Shown: positions 8,486 through 17,561, counted from the first letter of the stretch. The stretch is DNA of 64,000 nt from Marixanthomonas spongiae (GCF_003095375.1 NZ_QEHR01000001.1:248001-312000); one strand, 5' to 3'. Translations and numbers: made by a program. The notes: generated by a model not told the origin, from the letters alone.

Positions 8486-10423
8486 ATGCTCAACGTCCAC
8501 AATCTTTCTGTTTCATTTCAAGGGGAATACCTGTTTGAAAAAATCACTTTCCAACTCACGCCGGGCGACCGCGTTGGTTTGGTGGGTAAAAATGGTGCGG
8601 GCAAATCAACCTTGCTCCGTATTATCGCAAAGGAACAGGAATACGACGAAGGCCAAATAGCCACCGATAAAGAAGTAACCATCGGTTTTTTAAAACAGGA
8701 CATTGATTTTACCAAAGGAAGAACGGTGCTGGAAGAATCGTACGAGGCTTTTTCTGAAATCAAGGAATTGGAGCGAAAGTTAGAACACATCAATACCCAA
8801 TTGGCTGAACGCACCGATTATGAAAGCGACAGCTACCACCAGTTAATGGTCGATTTAAACGATGTGCAACACCAATACGAAATACACGGCGGGTACAACT
8901 ATCAAGGCGAGACCGAACGCATTTTACAGGGCCTGGGGTTTAAACGGGAAGATTTCAACAAACCTACCGATACGTTTTCCGGTGGTTGGCGCATGCGTAT
9001 TGAACTGGCAAAACTACTGCTACAAAACAATGATATCTTATTGCTGGATGAGCCTACCAATCACTTGGACATTGAATCTATTTTATGGTTAGAAGAATTT
9101 TTAAACGGCTATCCCGGAGCCGTTGTGGTGGTGTCGCACGATAAAATGTTTTTAGACCACGTGACCAATAGAACGATTGAAATTTCCCTTGGAAAAATAT
9201 ACGATTACAACCACCCTTATTCCAAGTACTTGGTACAACGGGCCGAACTTCGCGAACAGCAGCTTGCAGCGCAAAAAAACCAGCAAAAACAGATAGAGAA
9301 TACCGAAAAACTAATTGAAAAGTTCCGCGCCAAAGCCAGCAAGGCCACCATGGCCCAATCGCTCATCAAGAAACTGGATAAAATGGACCGCATTGAGGTA
9401 GATGAAACCGACAATGCAACCATGAGCCTATCGTTTCCCGTTTCGGTAACGCCCGGAAAAGTAGTGATCGAGGCCGAGGACATTTCAAAAAAATACGGCG
9501 ATAACCAAGTGCTGAACCATATAGACCTAAAAGTAGACCGCGACAGTAAAATTGCGTTTGTTGGGCAAAACGGGCAAGGCAAATCTACATTGGCCAAAAT
9601 AATTGTGGGCGAAATTGAGCACCAAGGAAAACTAAAGTTGGGGCACAACGTACAAATAGGGTATTTTGCGCAAAACCAAGCTGAGTATTTGGACGGCTCT
9701 AAAACCGTGGAGGAAACGATGATCGATGCGGCCGATATGAAAAGCAGACCGCGCGTGAGGGATATTTTGGGCGCTTTTCTATTTCGGGGCGAAGAGGTTG
9801 ACAAATACGTGCGCGTGCTCTCAGGTGGCGAACGCAACCGTTTGGCCTTGGCAAAATTGCTGTTGGAACCATTCAACGTCCTAGTTATGGACGAGCCCAC
9901 CAACCACTTGGACATACAGTCTAAAAACGTATTGAAAGATGCTTTAAAACGGTTTGATGGCACGTTGTTACTGGTCTCGCACGACAGGGATTTTCTTCAA
10001 GGTATGACCGATAAAATCTATGAGTTCAAAGACCAAAAAATAAAGGAGTACCTAGGCGATATTGACTACTTTTTAGAGCAACGCAACCTTGAAAATATGC
10101 GCGAAGCCGAAAAACGAACGGTCATCAAAAAATCAACGGCCGGCGAGCGCGAAAAAGACCAAAAAAAAAATGGTTCTGGAAAAGAAAGTTACGAACAGCA
10201 AAAAAAGTTGAAGTCCCTTCAAAACAAACTGAGCAAAGTTGAAAGCAAAATAAGCAAACTGGAAAAGGAATTGAAGGAAATCGATGTGGAACTCGCCATA
10301 AATTATGACGAAACCATCGCCAAGCCCAACTTTTTTGATGACTACCAAGCCAAAAAGAAAAAACTGAACAGTTTAATGGATGAATGGGAAGCGTTGCACG
10401 AAAATATAGCGGCATTATCATAA
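8486..10423 (+). CDS. ABC-F family ATP-binding protein
   Basis: A 645-residue soluble ABC-F protein with two ATPase domains and no membrane part; such proteins act on the ribosome. Domain one: Walker A GKNGAGKST, signature FSGGW, Walker B LLLDEPTNHLD. Domain two: GQNGQGKST, LSGGERNRLALAKLL, LVMDEPTNHLD. Between them is the charged ARM/linker region; the C-terminus is a Lys/Glu coiled coil. The ATG at 8486 is chosen: an in-frame TTG at 8453 falls inside a near-consensus -7 box (CATCTTTG, 8448-8455), so it lies at or before the transcription start. Uup-like rather than a known resistance subtype; that is an inference. Confidence 0.93.
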   Translation: MLNVHNLSVSFQGEYLFEKITFQLTPGDRVGLVGKNGAGKSTLLRIIAKEQEYDEGQIATDKEVTIGFLKQDIDFTKGRTVLEESYEAFSEIKELERKLEHINTQLAERTDYESDSYHQLMVDLNDVQHQYEIHGGYNYQGETERILQGLGFKREDFNKPTDTFSGGWRMRIELAKLLLQNNDILLLDEPTNHLDIESILWLEEFLNGYPGAVVVVSHDKMFLDHVTNRTIEISLGKIYDYNHPYSKYLVQRAELREQQLAAQKNQQKQIENTEKLIEKFRAKASKATMAQSLIKKLDKMDRIEVDETDNATMSLSFPVSVTPGKVVIEAEDISKKYGDNQVLNHIDLKVDRDSKIAFVGQNGQGKSTLAKIIVGEIEHQGKLKLGHNVQIGYFAQNQAEYLDGSKTVEETMIDAADMKSRPRVRDILGAFLFRGEEVDKYVRVLSGGERNRLALAKLLLEPFNVLVMDEPTNHLDIQSKNVLKDALKRFDGTLLLVSHDRDFLQGMTDKIYEFKDQKIKEYLGDIDYFLEQRNLENMREAEKRTVIKKSTAGEREKDQKKNGSGKESYEQQKKLKSLQNKLSKVESKISKLEKELKEIDVELAINYDETIAKPNFFDDYQAKKKKLNSLMDEWEALHENIAALS

Positions 10424-10474
10424 AACCCAATCCTTCAAGCGTTTTGATCGCTGGAAAGGTTTAAAAACAATACG

Positions 10475-10654
10475 ATGTTCGAACACTTTTTTCAATGTCC
10501 GTATTGCTGGGAGGAAATTTCCATGCTTCTGGACCCTTCGGTATCCACTACTTATGTGGAAGATTGCGAAATTTGTTGCAACCCGATAGAAATTTCGGTA
10601 AAATTCCGTCAGGGCGAGTTGATTTCTTTTTCAGCAGAAAATTTGGAGCAGTAA
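10475..10654 (+). CDS. CPXCG motif small cysteine-rich protein
   Basis: A 59-residue protein starting MFEHFFQCPYCWEEISMLLD and carrying a second pair in EDCEICCNPIEI, i.e. two CxxC knuckles that should hold one zinc ion. The layout matches the CPXCG-motif small proteins found in many Proteobacteria and Bacteroidota, whose function is unknown. It starts 51 bases after the ABC-F stop. The ATG is at 10475 and the TAA at 10652; no other start fits. Confidence 0.8.
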   Translation: MFEHFFQCPYCWEEISMLLDPSVSTTYVEDCEICCNPIEISVKFRQGELISFSAENLEQ

Positions 10655-10693
10655 TATTTTTGTATCTTTAATAACCATTCAACATGGTTAAAG

Positions 10694-11053
10694 ATGATTT
10701 CAAATTTCAGCTTTTCGGACACTACCGTTGGATTTCTTATTGAAGGCACTTTCAATAAGAAAACCGTTGACAATTTTATTGAAGCCATCAATGAAAAGTT
10801 AGCGCAATTTGAGACCATCAACCTGTACATTGAAGATACGGGGATCGAATCTTTTTCATTGCCTGCATTGGTGGAAGAGCTGTCGTTTAAGATAAAACAC
10901 GGCAACCGGTTTAACAAAGTAGCGTTGGTATGCGACCGCCAATGGCTAAAACGATGCGGCGACCTGTATGATTTTTTCACGGATTCTGAATTTCAGAATT
11001 TCTCTTCAGAAGAACGGATACAAGCCATGTCGTGGATTGCGCAATACCCTTAA
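10694..11053 (+). CDS. SpoIIAA-like/STAS-fold protein
   Basis: A 119-residue single-domain protein resembling the SpoIIAA-like STAS group. Alternating strands and helices are apparent: FLIEGTFNKKTVDNFIEAIN, INLYIEDTGIESFSLPALVE, and VALVCDRQWLKRCGDL. The family may bind small hydrophobic ligands or act in protein interactions. A near-consensus -7 box TATCTTTA lies about 25 bases upstream (around 10663-10670), so it likely has its own promoter. Its last 4 bases overlap the end of the convergent AsmA-like gene. Confidence 0.6.
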   Translation: MISNFSFSDTTVGFLIEGTFNKKTVDNFIEAINEKLAQFETINLYIEDTGIESFSLPALVEELSFKIKHGNRFNKVALVCDRQWLKRCGDLYDFFTDSEFQNFSSEERIQAMSWIAQYP

Positions 11054-12612
11054 TTTTTACCGCCGGTTAAACTGCTTTTCAATCCTTTTTCAACGTTGAG
11101 CCACAAATAATTAAAAAACGATTTAGTTTTATCGCGGGAAACATTGCCCGATCCTTTTCTGAATCCCTCATTGCTTTTATCGCTGTCCTTTGAAATAAAA
11201 ATATTGGCAATTGCCGATAAAAAATTATTTTTTTTAGTCCCCTTTTTATTCAATACAGCAACTTTAAAGTGATCGTAATTGATCTTTAAATCTACCTGCG
11301 ATGTAGTGTTATTGCCATCAATGGTAAAATAGGTTTTATTGGCTTCGCCCTCCAATTCTACCTTAAGGTTTGGCACGGTAAAACTATTTATGTGGTCTGC
11401 TTGTAAACTTCCCACATCGGCTTTAAAAAGAAACGCATCGTTAGTGTTGTTTACATCAAAGCTCCATGTTGCCGTAAATGGCGTGTTTTCCATAAAAACG
11501 GCATCTATATCAATTTTTGTCTTTTTAGGGGCGGTGTAGGTGTTGCTAACATTGCTTATGGAAGCGTTTAAGTTTTTGAAATTGATGGTTCCACCTTTGT
11601 TTTCTTTTTTTACCTTTTCGGTATAGACAATGCCGGCTTGGTTTATTTTCAAGGAATCCAAGGTTAGCTGAAACGGTAGCGTCCGTAGCATTTTGCTGTA
11701 CAAAGGTTTTATAGTTTTATCGTCTGCCACCAACTTGTTTCGGAAAATATCCAAAAACGGATTTTGCAAGGCCATTTCATTGCTGGTGATGAAAAGGGTT
11801 CTGTTGTTAAAGCCAAAATCGAGCTGTTTTACCGAAATGGAATCGATTTTCAAATTAAAATGATCTCGTTCTACGGAAATCATCCGGGCGTGTTGGGCAC
11901 GGGAATATTTTGTATATAAATGAATGCCTGAAACCTCTAAGTTTTTGTCTTCCAACCGAAGGTTTTTTATCGTGGTATTTTCATAAGCGCTTACTTTCAC
12001 AAAAACAGAATCTGTTTGGGCGCTATAGGCACCAAAAGCAACCGGCATCCTATTTGTGATTAGCTTTTTATTGGTCGTGATGGAATCTACCTCAACAGAA
12101 AGTTGATCGGTATAAAGCATTAGGGAGTCTTTTGTTCCATCAAAAATACGCACCGTGGCGTCTTCGATTTTTAGACGGTCCAGAAAAACAGGCCTGTTTA
12201 TTTTTATAATACCTGAATTTGTACTGTCTTGATCATGTTTTAACCTGTTTTTATAATAAACAATATTTGGTTTATCAATCAACAATTCATCAATGTGGAT
12301 TTTATGTTTGAACAAATAGTCCCAATAGCTAATATCGTCGATTACCAGTTTTTTTACTGAAATGTCCGTGTGTGTTTTGCCGTCATCTTTGTTGATGATT
12401 TGCACGGCAGGGTTAATGAGCGTCAACGTGCCTTCGTAAATATCGAGCTTAAGATCGTCGTACGACTGGACAATGGTGTCCGGTAATCGTGTTTCCAAGA
12501 AGGTTTCTACTTTGTTTTTCAGAAAAAAATTTATCGCCACAATACTGCCAACGACAATAAGTATTGTCGAAACTAAGACGATTAAAACAATTCGGGTTCT
12601 TTTTGTCATCAC
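11050..12612 (-). CDS. AsmA-like/DUF748-type envelope protein
   Basis: A 520-residue protein with one N-terminal membrane helix (residues about 8-30, IVLIVLVSTILIVVGSIVAI in part) followed by a long beta-rich periplasmic region. The early motif VETFLETRLPDTIVQSYDDLKLDIYEGTLTLINP (in part: YDDLKLDIYEGTLTL) is typical of AsmA-like proteins, where the first strand is a membrane-proximal repeat. Relatives are thought to shuttle phospholipid between membranes, but that is inference for this protein. The C-terminus has a short basic stretch. Single gene; the fMet tRNA promoter lies upstream in the opposite direction. Confidence 0.6.
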   Translation of the reverse strand: MMTKRTRIVLIVLVSTILIVVGSIVAINFFLKNKVETFLETRLPDTIVQSYDDLKLDIYEGTLTLINPAVQIINKDDGKTHTDISVKKLVIDDISYWDYLFKHKIHIDELLIDKPNIVYYKNRLKHDQDSTNSGIIKINRPVFLDRLKIEDATVRIFDGTKDSLMLYTDQLSVEVDSITTNKKLITNRMPVAFGAYSAQTDSVFVKVSAYENTTIKNLRLEDKNLEVSGIHLYTKYSRAQHARMISVERDHFNLKIDSISVKQLDFGFNNRTLFITSNEMALQNPFLDIFRNKLVADDKTIKPLYSKMLRTLPFQLTLDSLKINQAGIVYTEKVKKENKGGTINFKNLNASISNVSNTYTAPKKTKIDIDAVFMENTPFTATWSFDVNNTNDAFLFKADVGSLQADHINSFTVPNLKVELEGEANKTYFTIDGNNTTSQVDLKINYDHFKVAVLNKKGTKKNNFLSAIANIFISKDSDKSNEGFRKGSGNVSRDKTKSFFNYLWLNVEKGLKSSLTGGKN

Positions 12613-12683
12613 CTAAAAATACAAAACACAATCTTGAAGTCGAAACATTTATGAAAAGCTGTTAAATTTCATGGAGCAACCGC

Positions 12684-12713
12684 TTGTTATATTAAAAATA
12701 CTTTGTATCTTTG
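12684..12713 (+). promoter_or_regulatory. Promoter of the initiator tRNA gene
   Basis: TTG (12684-12686), 19 bases, then TATCTTTG (12706-12713): a full match to the Bacteroidota consensus. Transcription would start a few bases before the tRNA at 12724, as expected for a stable RNA. Confidence 0.85.
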
Positions 12714-12723
12714 CCGTCCATAT

Positions 12724-12796
<73 letters not shown>

Positions 12797-12805
12797 CTAA
12801 ATTGA

Positions 12806-12838
12806 AAGCCATAACTTAAGTGTTGTGGCTTTTTTTTA
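12806..12838 (+). terminator. Terminator of the tRNA-fMet transcript
   Basis: AAGCCATAAC (12806-12815) pairs with GTTGTGGCTT (12822-12831) over 10 bp including one G:U, with a 6-base loop, followed by eight T's. It ends the single-tRNA transcript. The next 165 bases up to the TlpA terminator hold nothing I could recognise. Confidence 0.9.
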
Positions 12839-13004
12839 TTGGTATGGGTTTATAATGGTGCGAGAAGACTGCCTTGAGCAAGGCGTGACTTGAAGAAACT
12901 CGAATGCAGCTACTAGCAGAAAACGACAGTTATCCCGTTAATCTTATTAGTGTTGTGAAATGCAAGAACACCTATTCTGCATTTTGGCCTCAGATAAAAG
13001 AAAG

Positions 13005-13036
13005 CAGAGCAACCCCTAAAGGCCGCTCTGTTTTTT
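13005..13036 (-). terminator. Terminator downstream of the TlpA gene (bidirectional)
   Basis: CAGAGC (13005-13010) pairs with GCTCTG (13025-13030), with an inner CCT/AGG pairing possible. A T6 run follows on the plus strand and GCTTTCTTTT on the minus strand. It lies about 10 bases beyond the stop of the minus-strand TlpA gene, so its main role is probably there. Confidence 0.6.
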
Positions 13037-13045
13037 CCCACAAAC

Positions 13046-13672
13046 TTATTTTAGACTGTTGAGGAATTTTTTAAATTCTGGATCATTGTAATCGGCCATT
13101 CCCTTGTGTGTCAATGCCAGATTACCTTTGGCATCGATTACATAAGTGGTAGGGATAGCCGGGGATTGATACATGGACGGAATGTTGCCTGCCGGGGCAT
13201 AGATAGGCAAATTGTAGCCCTTTTGTTTATCGAATTTTTTAGCTGTTTCAAAATTGCGGTCCATAGAAAGCATGACAAAAGCCACCTCATCGCCCATTTC
13301 TTCGTGTAGCTTGTCAATACTAGGCATCTCGGCTACACAAGGTGGGCACCATGTAGCCCAAACATTCATGAAAATCACCTTGCCCTTTAATTCGGCCAAC
13401 GACTTGGTGTTTCCTTCCCTATCTATCAATTTAAAGTTAAAATCTGCTTTGGTCAAATTTGGCCTTGACGCAGCCTGGTTTTCATTATTCGTGTCGTTTT
13501 GGACAATTTCCTTCACATCTGGATTCATCAATCCCGTTGCGAGCAAACCGCGTTGGGCAAAACCAACAACTTCAGCATGCAATCCTGTTGTATATAGGAT
13601 AATGGCTCCTACAGCAAGTACCCCATAGGTTAGCCACGATTTCTTTTGTTGTTTATTTTTCTTAGTTTTCAT
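13046..13672 (-). CDS. TlpA-family membrane-anchored thioredoxin
   Basis: A 208-residue thiol-disulfide oxidoreductase. A Lys-rich start and one hydrophobic helix (residues about 13-30) anchor it in the inner membrane; the thioredoxin domain faces the periplasm. The active site WATWCPPCVAEMPS holds Cys109 and Cys112, and the cis-Pro lies in PAIPTTYVID. The pattern FKLIDREGNTKSLAELKGKVIFMNVWATWC (in parts) is that of TlpA/ResA proteins, which reduce cytochrome c or metallochaperone cysteines. No cytochrome genes are adjacent, so the partner is unknown. Confidence 0.88.
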   Translation of the reverse strand: MKTKKNKQQKKSWLTYGVLAVGAIILYTTGLHAEVVGFAQRGLLATGLMNPDVKEIVQNDTNNENQAASRPNLTKADFNFKLIDREGNTKSLAELKGKVIFMNVWATWCPPCVAEMPSIDKLHEEMGDEVAFVMLSMDRNFETAKKFDKQKGYNLPIYAPAGNIPSMYQSPAIPTTYVIDAKGNLALTHKGMADYNDPEFKKFLNSLK

Positions 13673-13899
13673 TTTCTATGATTTTTGATATTAATAATTT
13701 TAGTTTTTTTAATTACAGGCTTATGCTCTTATAGCCTTTTTTTTGAAGTTGAAAGTTGTATAAAACTCCATGGTCCACAATCTTCGTTTCTTTGGGTACT
13801 TTTGTGCGGTGTCTAACTGCAATAAATCCACTCACCGTACTGTTTAGGTACAAGAATCTACTGCAGCAGCACCGTCTTTATATTTTTTTGAAGTCAGTA

Positions 13900-14262
13900 T
13901 TATGCCAAACGAGGTGGCGGAGAGGCGTTGTCCAAATACAGGTATCTAAGCCTTGAAGAAAAATGTTCGTCAAACACGGCTATAGGTTCTGAAATATGGA
14001 CATTCCATGTAAAAAGTTGCAGTTGAAATTGCGAGGCACAAAAACCGTTTAATGCCATAAATTGGGGGGCTGAAAGATCAGCTTTCAAAAAATCAGCTGT
14101 TTTATTGCTTTCCGTTGGAGGGTTTTTGGTTTTGCAATGTGGGTTTACAAAAGTGATGTTGCTTTCACTGAATAAAACATTCAACCCATTGGCATCAATG
14201 GCCAAGAATTTAGCTAAAAAGATGCAAGCTAACAGCGCCGCTATGTAGGTTTTGCTTTTCAC
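13900..14262 (-). CDS. Small secreted protein of unknown function
   Basis: A 120-residue protein with a likely signal or anchor segment (TYIAALLACIFLAKFLAI, residues 5-22) and two cysteines in the mature part (one in NPHCKTKNPPT, one in NGFCASQF). It ends YLDNASPPPRLA. A closing Pro-Pro after a short aromatic stretch recalls small flavobacterial proteins encoded near metal-efflux genes (HYC_CC_PP type), but the HYC and CC motifs are missing. I do not recognise the family. Flanked by a 227-base gap before the TlpA gene, in which nothing is evident. Confidence 0.5.
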   Translation of the reverse strand: MKSKTYIAALLACIFLAKFLAIDANGLNVLFSESNITFVNPHCKTKNPPTESNKTADFLKADLSAPQFMALNGFCASQFQLQLFTWNVHISEPIAVFDEHFSSRLRYLYLDNASPPPRLA

Positions 14263-14394
14263 AATCGATTACAAACATATACAATTATTGTTATGTAGTT
14301 TGTAACCTGCGTTACTTTAGGGTGTTAAATATTGCCTAAAACTATGCGAGCAAATGGTATTCCTGAAAACCGTCGCCACGGTGATTATCTTAAG

Positions 14395-15504
14395 TTATTC
14401 CATAGGAATCTCAATAACCGTCTCAACCCCTTTTCCATCATCTTTATTCCGTATTTCAAAAAAATAATTGTCGCCGTACAAGTTGCGCAACCTATCATTG
14501 ATGTTGGCCAGCCCTACTCCATCGTTCAACAAAAGGTGGTGCTTTTTAATTAATGGCGCCCCATCGTTTTCAATTTTAATAAGCAGCCGCTCATTGTGGG
14601 ATTTTATTTCAATATGCACCTTTAAATCGGTGTGGTCGTAGTTGTAGCCGTGCTTTATGGAATTTTCAAGTATAGGCTGCAACAACAAGCTAGGAACCAT
14701 TTTGGACAACAGGCCCTTGTCTATATCCTTGGTGACAATCAAATGTTCTGAAAACCTAACTTTTATAATGTTCAGGTAATGGTCCATGATGCGCAATTCT
14801 TTTTTAAGAGGGATTCTATTGCTTTCGTTGTCATAGAGTATTTCCCTGAGAAAATCACTGAGATCGGCTATGGTGTCTTTGGCTTTGGCGGCGTCGAGAT
14901 CGGTCAACACGGCTATGGAGTTTAATGTATTGAACAAAAAGTGTGGTTGAAGCTGGGAAGACAGCATTTTCATTCGGGTGTTTACCAATTGCACTTCCAG
15001 TTTTCCATGCTTTTTTTCGGCTTTTTTCACTTCTTTTACATAGTAATAAGTGTAGATCATAAAAACCATGGCAAAATAGATCAAAAAATTTAAATCGATC
15101 ACGTACATGAACCTGTAAATACTTCCCTCAAAATCATATTCGGCCAAACGCAGTTTACCTATTACCATTAAATAAAAGTCGAACAACAACCGTATGACCA
15201 GTCCAATTAAAAGCGAAAAAAGGATATGGGTAGAAATGATCTTGACCCACGAATAGTTTTTCCTTAAAAACCGTTTGGTGCTTATCGCGATTAGCGTCAT
15301 ATAGCCTACTACGATGATAAAATCGAACAACAGGTTATCGACCAAAAAGGCTTTCCAGGAAAAATGGTCCATTTTTTCCATTTCAAAAGACATCATGTAG
15401 GCCGTTTTTACGATCAGCACTAAATCAAAAAGCGCATAAAACCCCGCCAACAGAAGCACCAGCTTTAAATCGATGTATTTGTTATTTAAAATGGAATGTT
15501 TCAT
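14395..15504 (-). CDS. LytS-type sensor histidine kinase
   Basis: A 369-residue membrane histidine kinase of the LytS/YehU class. Four transmembrane helices are visible (about residues 13-34, 53-73, 88-114, 133-155). The phospho-acceptor motif QLQPHFLFNTLNSIAVL places His188, and the ATPase domain has LLLQPILENSIKHGY (N box) and DGVGLANINDRL (G box). There is no separate extracellular sensor domain, so the membrane helices may sense the signal. It overlaps the response regulator stop by one base (TAATG), so the pair is translationally coupled. Confidence 0.92.
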   Translation of the reverse strand: MKHSILNNKYIDLKLVLLLAGFYALFDLVLIVKTAYMMSFEMEKMDHFSWKAFLVDNLLFDFIIVVGYMTLIAISTKRFLRKNYSWVKIISTHILFSLLIGLVIRLLFDFYLMVIGKLRLAEYDFEGSIYRFMYVIDLNFLIYFAMVFMIYTYYYVKEVKKAEKKHGKLEVQLVNTRMKMLSSQLQPHFLFNTLNSIAVLTDLDAAKAKDTIADLSDFLREILYDNESNRIPLKKELRIMDHYLNIIKVRFSEHLIVTKDIDKGLLSKMVPSLLLQPILENSIKHGYNYDHTDLKVHIEIKSHNERLLIKIENDGAPLIKKHHLLLNDGVGLANINDRLRNLYGDNYFFEIRNKDDGKGVETVIEIPME

Positions 15505-16268
15505 TATATACCTATTTTTTCAAGAAATGTCCCTTTATGTGATTTACTGATGTGCACTAATTTTTCATTGGTCATCCGGGCATCGATTTCAGAAAACCCT
15601 GAATGTACTATTTCCTTAACGTGGCTAATGTTAACGATACTCGATCTATGAACCCGTAAAAAGATGTTGCTGTCCAAAATATCGCACAAGTTGGTAAGCG
15701 ACTCCCGAAGCACGTACTTTTTATCGCCCGTGAAAATTTCAGCATAACACCCCGATGCCTGTATGCAGACAATGTGCTCCGGATTTAACAGCACTGTTTT
15801 GTTGCCTTGCTTGACCGGTAATTTAAATTGATTGCTTTCTTTATTAGATTGCTGTTTATATAGGTTGAACAGCTCAATGATGCGTTTTTCAAAATAGGAA
15901 TTGGCTTCAGCTTTTGAAATGTTCAACACCTTGTCGATCGTTCTGAAAAAACGTTCATCTTTAAATGGTTTCAGTAAGAAATCGAATGCATCCACATCAA
16001 AAGCCTTCAACGCATAATTATCGTAAGCGGTTACAAAAATAACGATGGGTTTTGAAGCTGCTTTTACATGTTGCAGCACCTCAAAACCATTCATATCCTT
16101 CATATTGATGTCCAAGAAAATAAGGTCTGGGTGTTGGGAATTTATTGCTGAAATGGCCGATTTCCCATTGGAACATTCCCCGCTCACCTCTATTTCAGGG
16201 ACTTTTCCCAATAAGGAAACCACCCTTTTCCGGGCCAGTTCTTCATCGTCTATTACCAGTGCTTTCAT
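15504..16268 (-). CDS. LytTR-family response regulator
   Basis: A 254-residue response regulator. The receiver domain (1-120) has the acidic pair DDEE near residue 7, the phosphorylated Asp53 in LIFLDINMKDMNGFEVL, and the Lys of LLKPF near 108. A LytTR DNA-binding domain occupies about residues 150-254 (VLLNPEHIVCIQASGCYAEIF, YVLRESLTNL, FLRVHRSSIVNISHVKEI, in parts). First gene of a two-gene operon with the LytS kinase. No direct-repeat LytTR site was identified nearby. Confidence 0.93.
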   Translation of the reverse strand: MKALVIDDEELARKRVVSLLGKVPEIEVSGECSNGKSAISAINSQHPDLIFLDINMKDMNGFEVLQHVKAASKPIVIFVTAYDNYALKAFDVDAFDFLLKPFKDERFFRTIDKVLNISKAEANSYFEKRIIELFNLYKQQSNKESNQFKLPVKQGNKTVLLNPEHIVCIQASGCYAEIFTGDKKYVLRESLTNLCDILDSNIFLRVHRSSIVNISHVKEIVHSGFSEIDARMTNEKLVHISKSHKGTFLEKIGI

Positions 16269-16442
16269 TCTGTTAAATTACTGAAATTCTTTTATTTGCT
16301 ATATGTTTATCGGCCTGAAATGTATTTTCCACCCTTAAACTAAAAGCGTTATCGTACGCTGGTCGTCCAAAAAACCCATATAAGGCCATTAGCAGGGTAG
16401 TGCCAATGGCCTCTTTTGGGCGGTGTTCCTTATTTGGTGTGT

Positions 16443-16991
16443 TCAATTTACCGCAACACCAATACCTTGGTCCACGGCGTCGAATTTCAGGTTTTGCCTT
16501 TCATTGCCATTTTTGAGTTTTGCCCGGTAAGTTGCCTTTACCAGCAAGTCGCCTTTGGTTTTAGCGGCATATTTGGTTTTTACCAAGGTCCATCCCTTAT
16601 AGGTCTCGTGCATTTGCTGCCGCAAGGCCAATGGCAATACCACGTCTTTGAATTTTTGATAGGTTTTAAGGAGTTTCCCTTCATTGTCAAAATCTGCCTG
16701 CAAATACCCGTTGTTGCTCTTAAAGGTAACCAAGTACGTGTCAAAATTCTTGTTTGCCGAAGCCGCAATAACCTTATGGATATTGAAATGGGCATTCATA
16801 AAGGCAATGGGGTTTTCTGCAAACTGGCCATTAAAGCGTTCTTGCACTTTATAGGTCAAGTTTTCCCCTTTTTGAGAGATCGATTTGCTGAGCGGAACAT
16901 ACGTCAACTCAGTGGCGTCCAACATAATTTCCTGTGCGCTTAAGATGGTGGCACTTAAACATAAAATTGCACTAATTATTAACGTTTTCAT
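16443..16991 (-). CDS. Secreted protein of unknown function
   Basis: A 182-residue protein with a clear signal peptide (MKTLIISAILCLSATILSAQ, cleavage after the Gln-preceding Ala) and a mature region of alternating strands rich in Lys, Asn and aromatic residues (YLQADFDNEGKLLKTYQKF, then GWTLVKTKYAAKTKG). DFDNEGKLLKTYQKFKDV-type segments resemble the PepSY-like or nicastrin-like small periplasmic repeats of Bacteroidota, but I cannot assign a family. It lies 174 bases upstream of the response regulator on the same strand, so it could be a target of that system. Confidence 0.6.
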   Translation of the reverse strand: MKTLIISAILCLSATILSAQEIMLDATELTYVPLSKSISQKGENLTYKVQERFNGQFAENPIAFMNAHFNIHKVIAASANKNFDTYLVTFKSNNGYLQADFDNEGKLLKTYQKFKDVVLPLALRQQMHETYKGWTLVKTKYAAKTKGDLLVKATYRAKLKNGNERQNLKFDAVDQGIGVAVN

Positions 16992-17235
16992 TATAAAAAA
17001 GTTTAAGGTTAAAAAAGGTTTTTTAAAGCTTGTAAATGATTGTACAATACTATTTTACAGCAACTAAATTACGAGAGAAGCAGGTTCATTATCGATAAAT
17101 GATGTGAACGCCCAATTTTTTATCATGAAATTTATTTATTTTGATGTGGCGTGCTTTTGTGCATTTTACCTGAACAACTAAGTTGACTCTGTAAAGGCTT
17201 AAATAAGCTAAAAAGATCATTTTTAGGTTATTTTT

Positions 17236-17267
17236 TTTGCGAGTATTCACCCATTATCGTATATTTA
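17236..17267 (+). promoter_or_regulatory. Promoter of the parDE operon
   Basis: TTTG (17236-17239), 20 bases, then TATATTTA (17260-17267), one mismatch from consensus, 37 bases before the parD ATG. The rest of the 312-base gap 16992-17303 is AT-rich; apart from this promoter I see no gene or RNA in it. Type II antitoxins usually bind here, but no clear operator palindrome stood out. Confidence 0.6.
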
Positions 17268-17303
17268 CACCAATAGTATTAATATTTAAACATAAAATTG
17301 GTT

Positions 17304-17561
17304 ATGGCTACCGTTAGAAAAACAGTTACGTTCACAGAACAACAAAATAAGTGGATCAAAACGCAGATTGAAGCAGGTGATTTTACAAATGACAGCGAAT
17401 ATTTGCGGGACCTCGTACGCCGCGACCAAGCACAAAACGCTAAATTTTCAGCTTTAAAATCGGAAATAGAAAAAGGAATTGACAGTGGAATTAGCGAAAG
17501 AGCCATTCCAGAGATCATGAAAGAAGTTGAAAAGAAAATGCGTGAAAATGGGCGTCTATAG
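17304..17561 (+). CDS. parD: Type II antitoxin, ParD family
   Basis: An 85-residue antitoxin with an N-terminal ribbon-helix-helix (TVRKTVTFTEQQNKWIKTQI, in part) and FTNDSEYLRDLVRRDQ, the signature of ParD/CopG antitoxins. The C-terminal half (KSEIEKGIDSGIS...PEIMKEVEKKM) should wrap the toxin. The ATG at 17304 is preferred over an in-frame TTG six bases upstream. The reading frame overlaps parE by 14 bases, which couples translation. It should bind its own promoter at 17236. Confidence 0.9.
   Translation: MATVRKTVTFTEQQNKWIKTQIEAGDFTNDSEYLRDLVRRDQAQNAKFSALKSEIEKGIDSGISERAIPEIMKEVEKKMRENGRL

Noticed and set aside
9217-9963. Long open frame antisense to the ABC-F gene (about 248 codons)
   Set aside because: It mirrors the codon pattern of the sense gene, has no recognisable domain and no promoter, and overlaps two conserved ATPase motifs.
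12797-13045. Hidden small gene or RNA between tRNA-fMet and the TlpA gene
   Set aside because: Both strands have stops in all frames within short distance and no structure other than the two terminators; nothing can be supported.
13756-13956. Short plus-strand frame between the TlpA gene and the two-Cys protein gene
   Set aside because: No start context, no homology to any motif, and it overlaps the end of the minus-strand gene at 13900.
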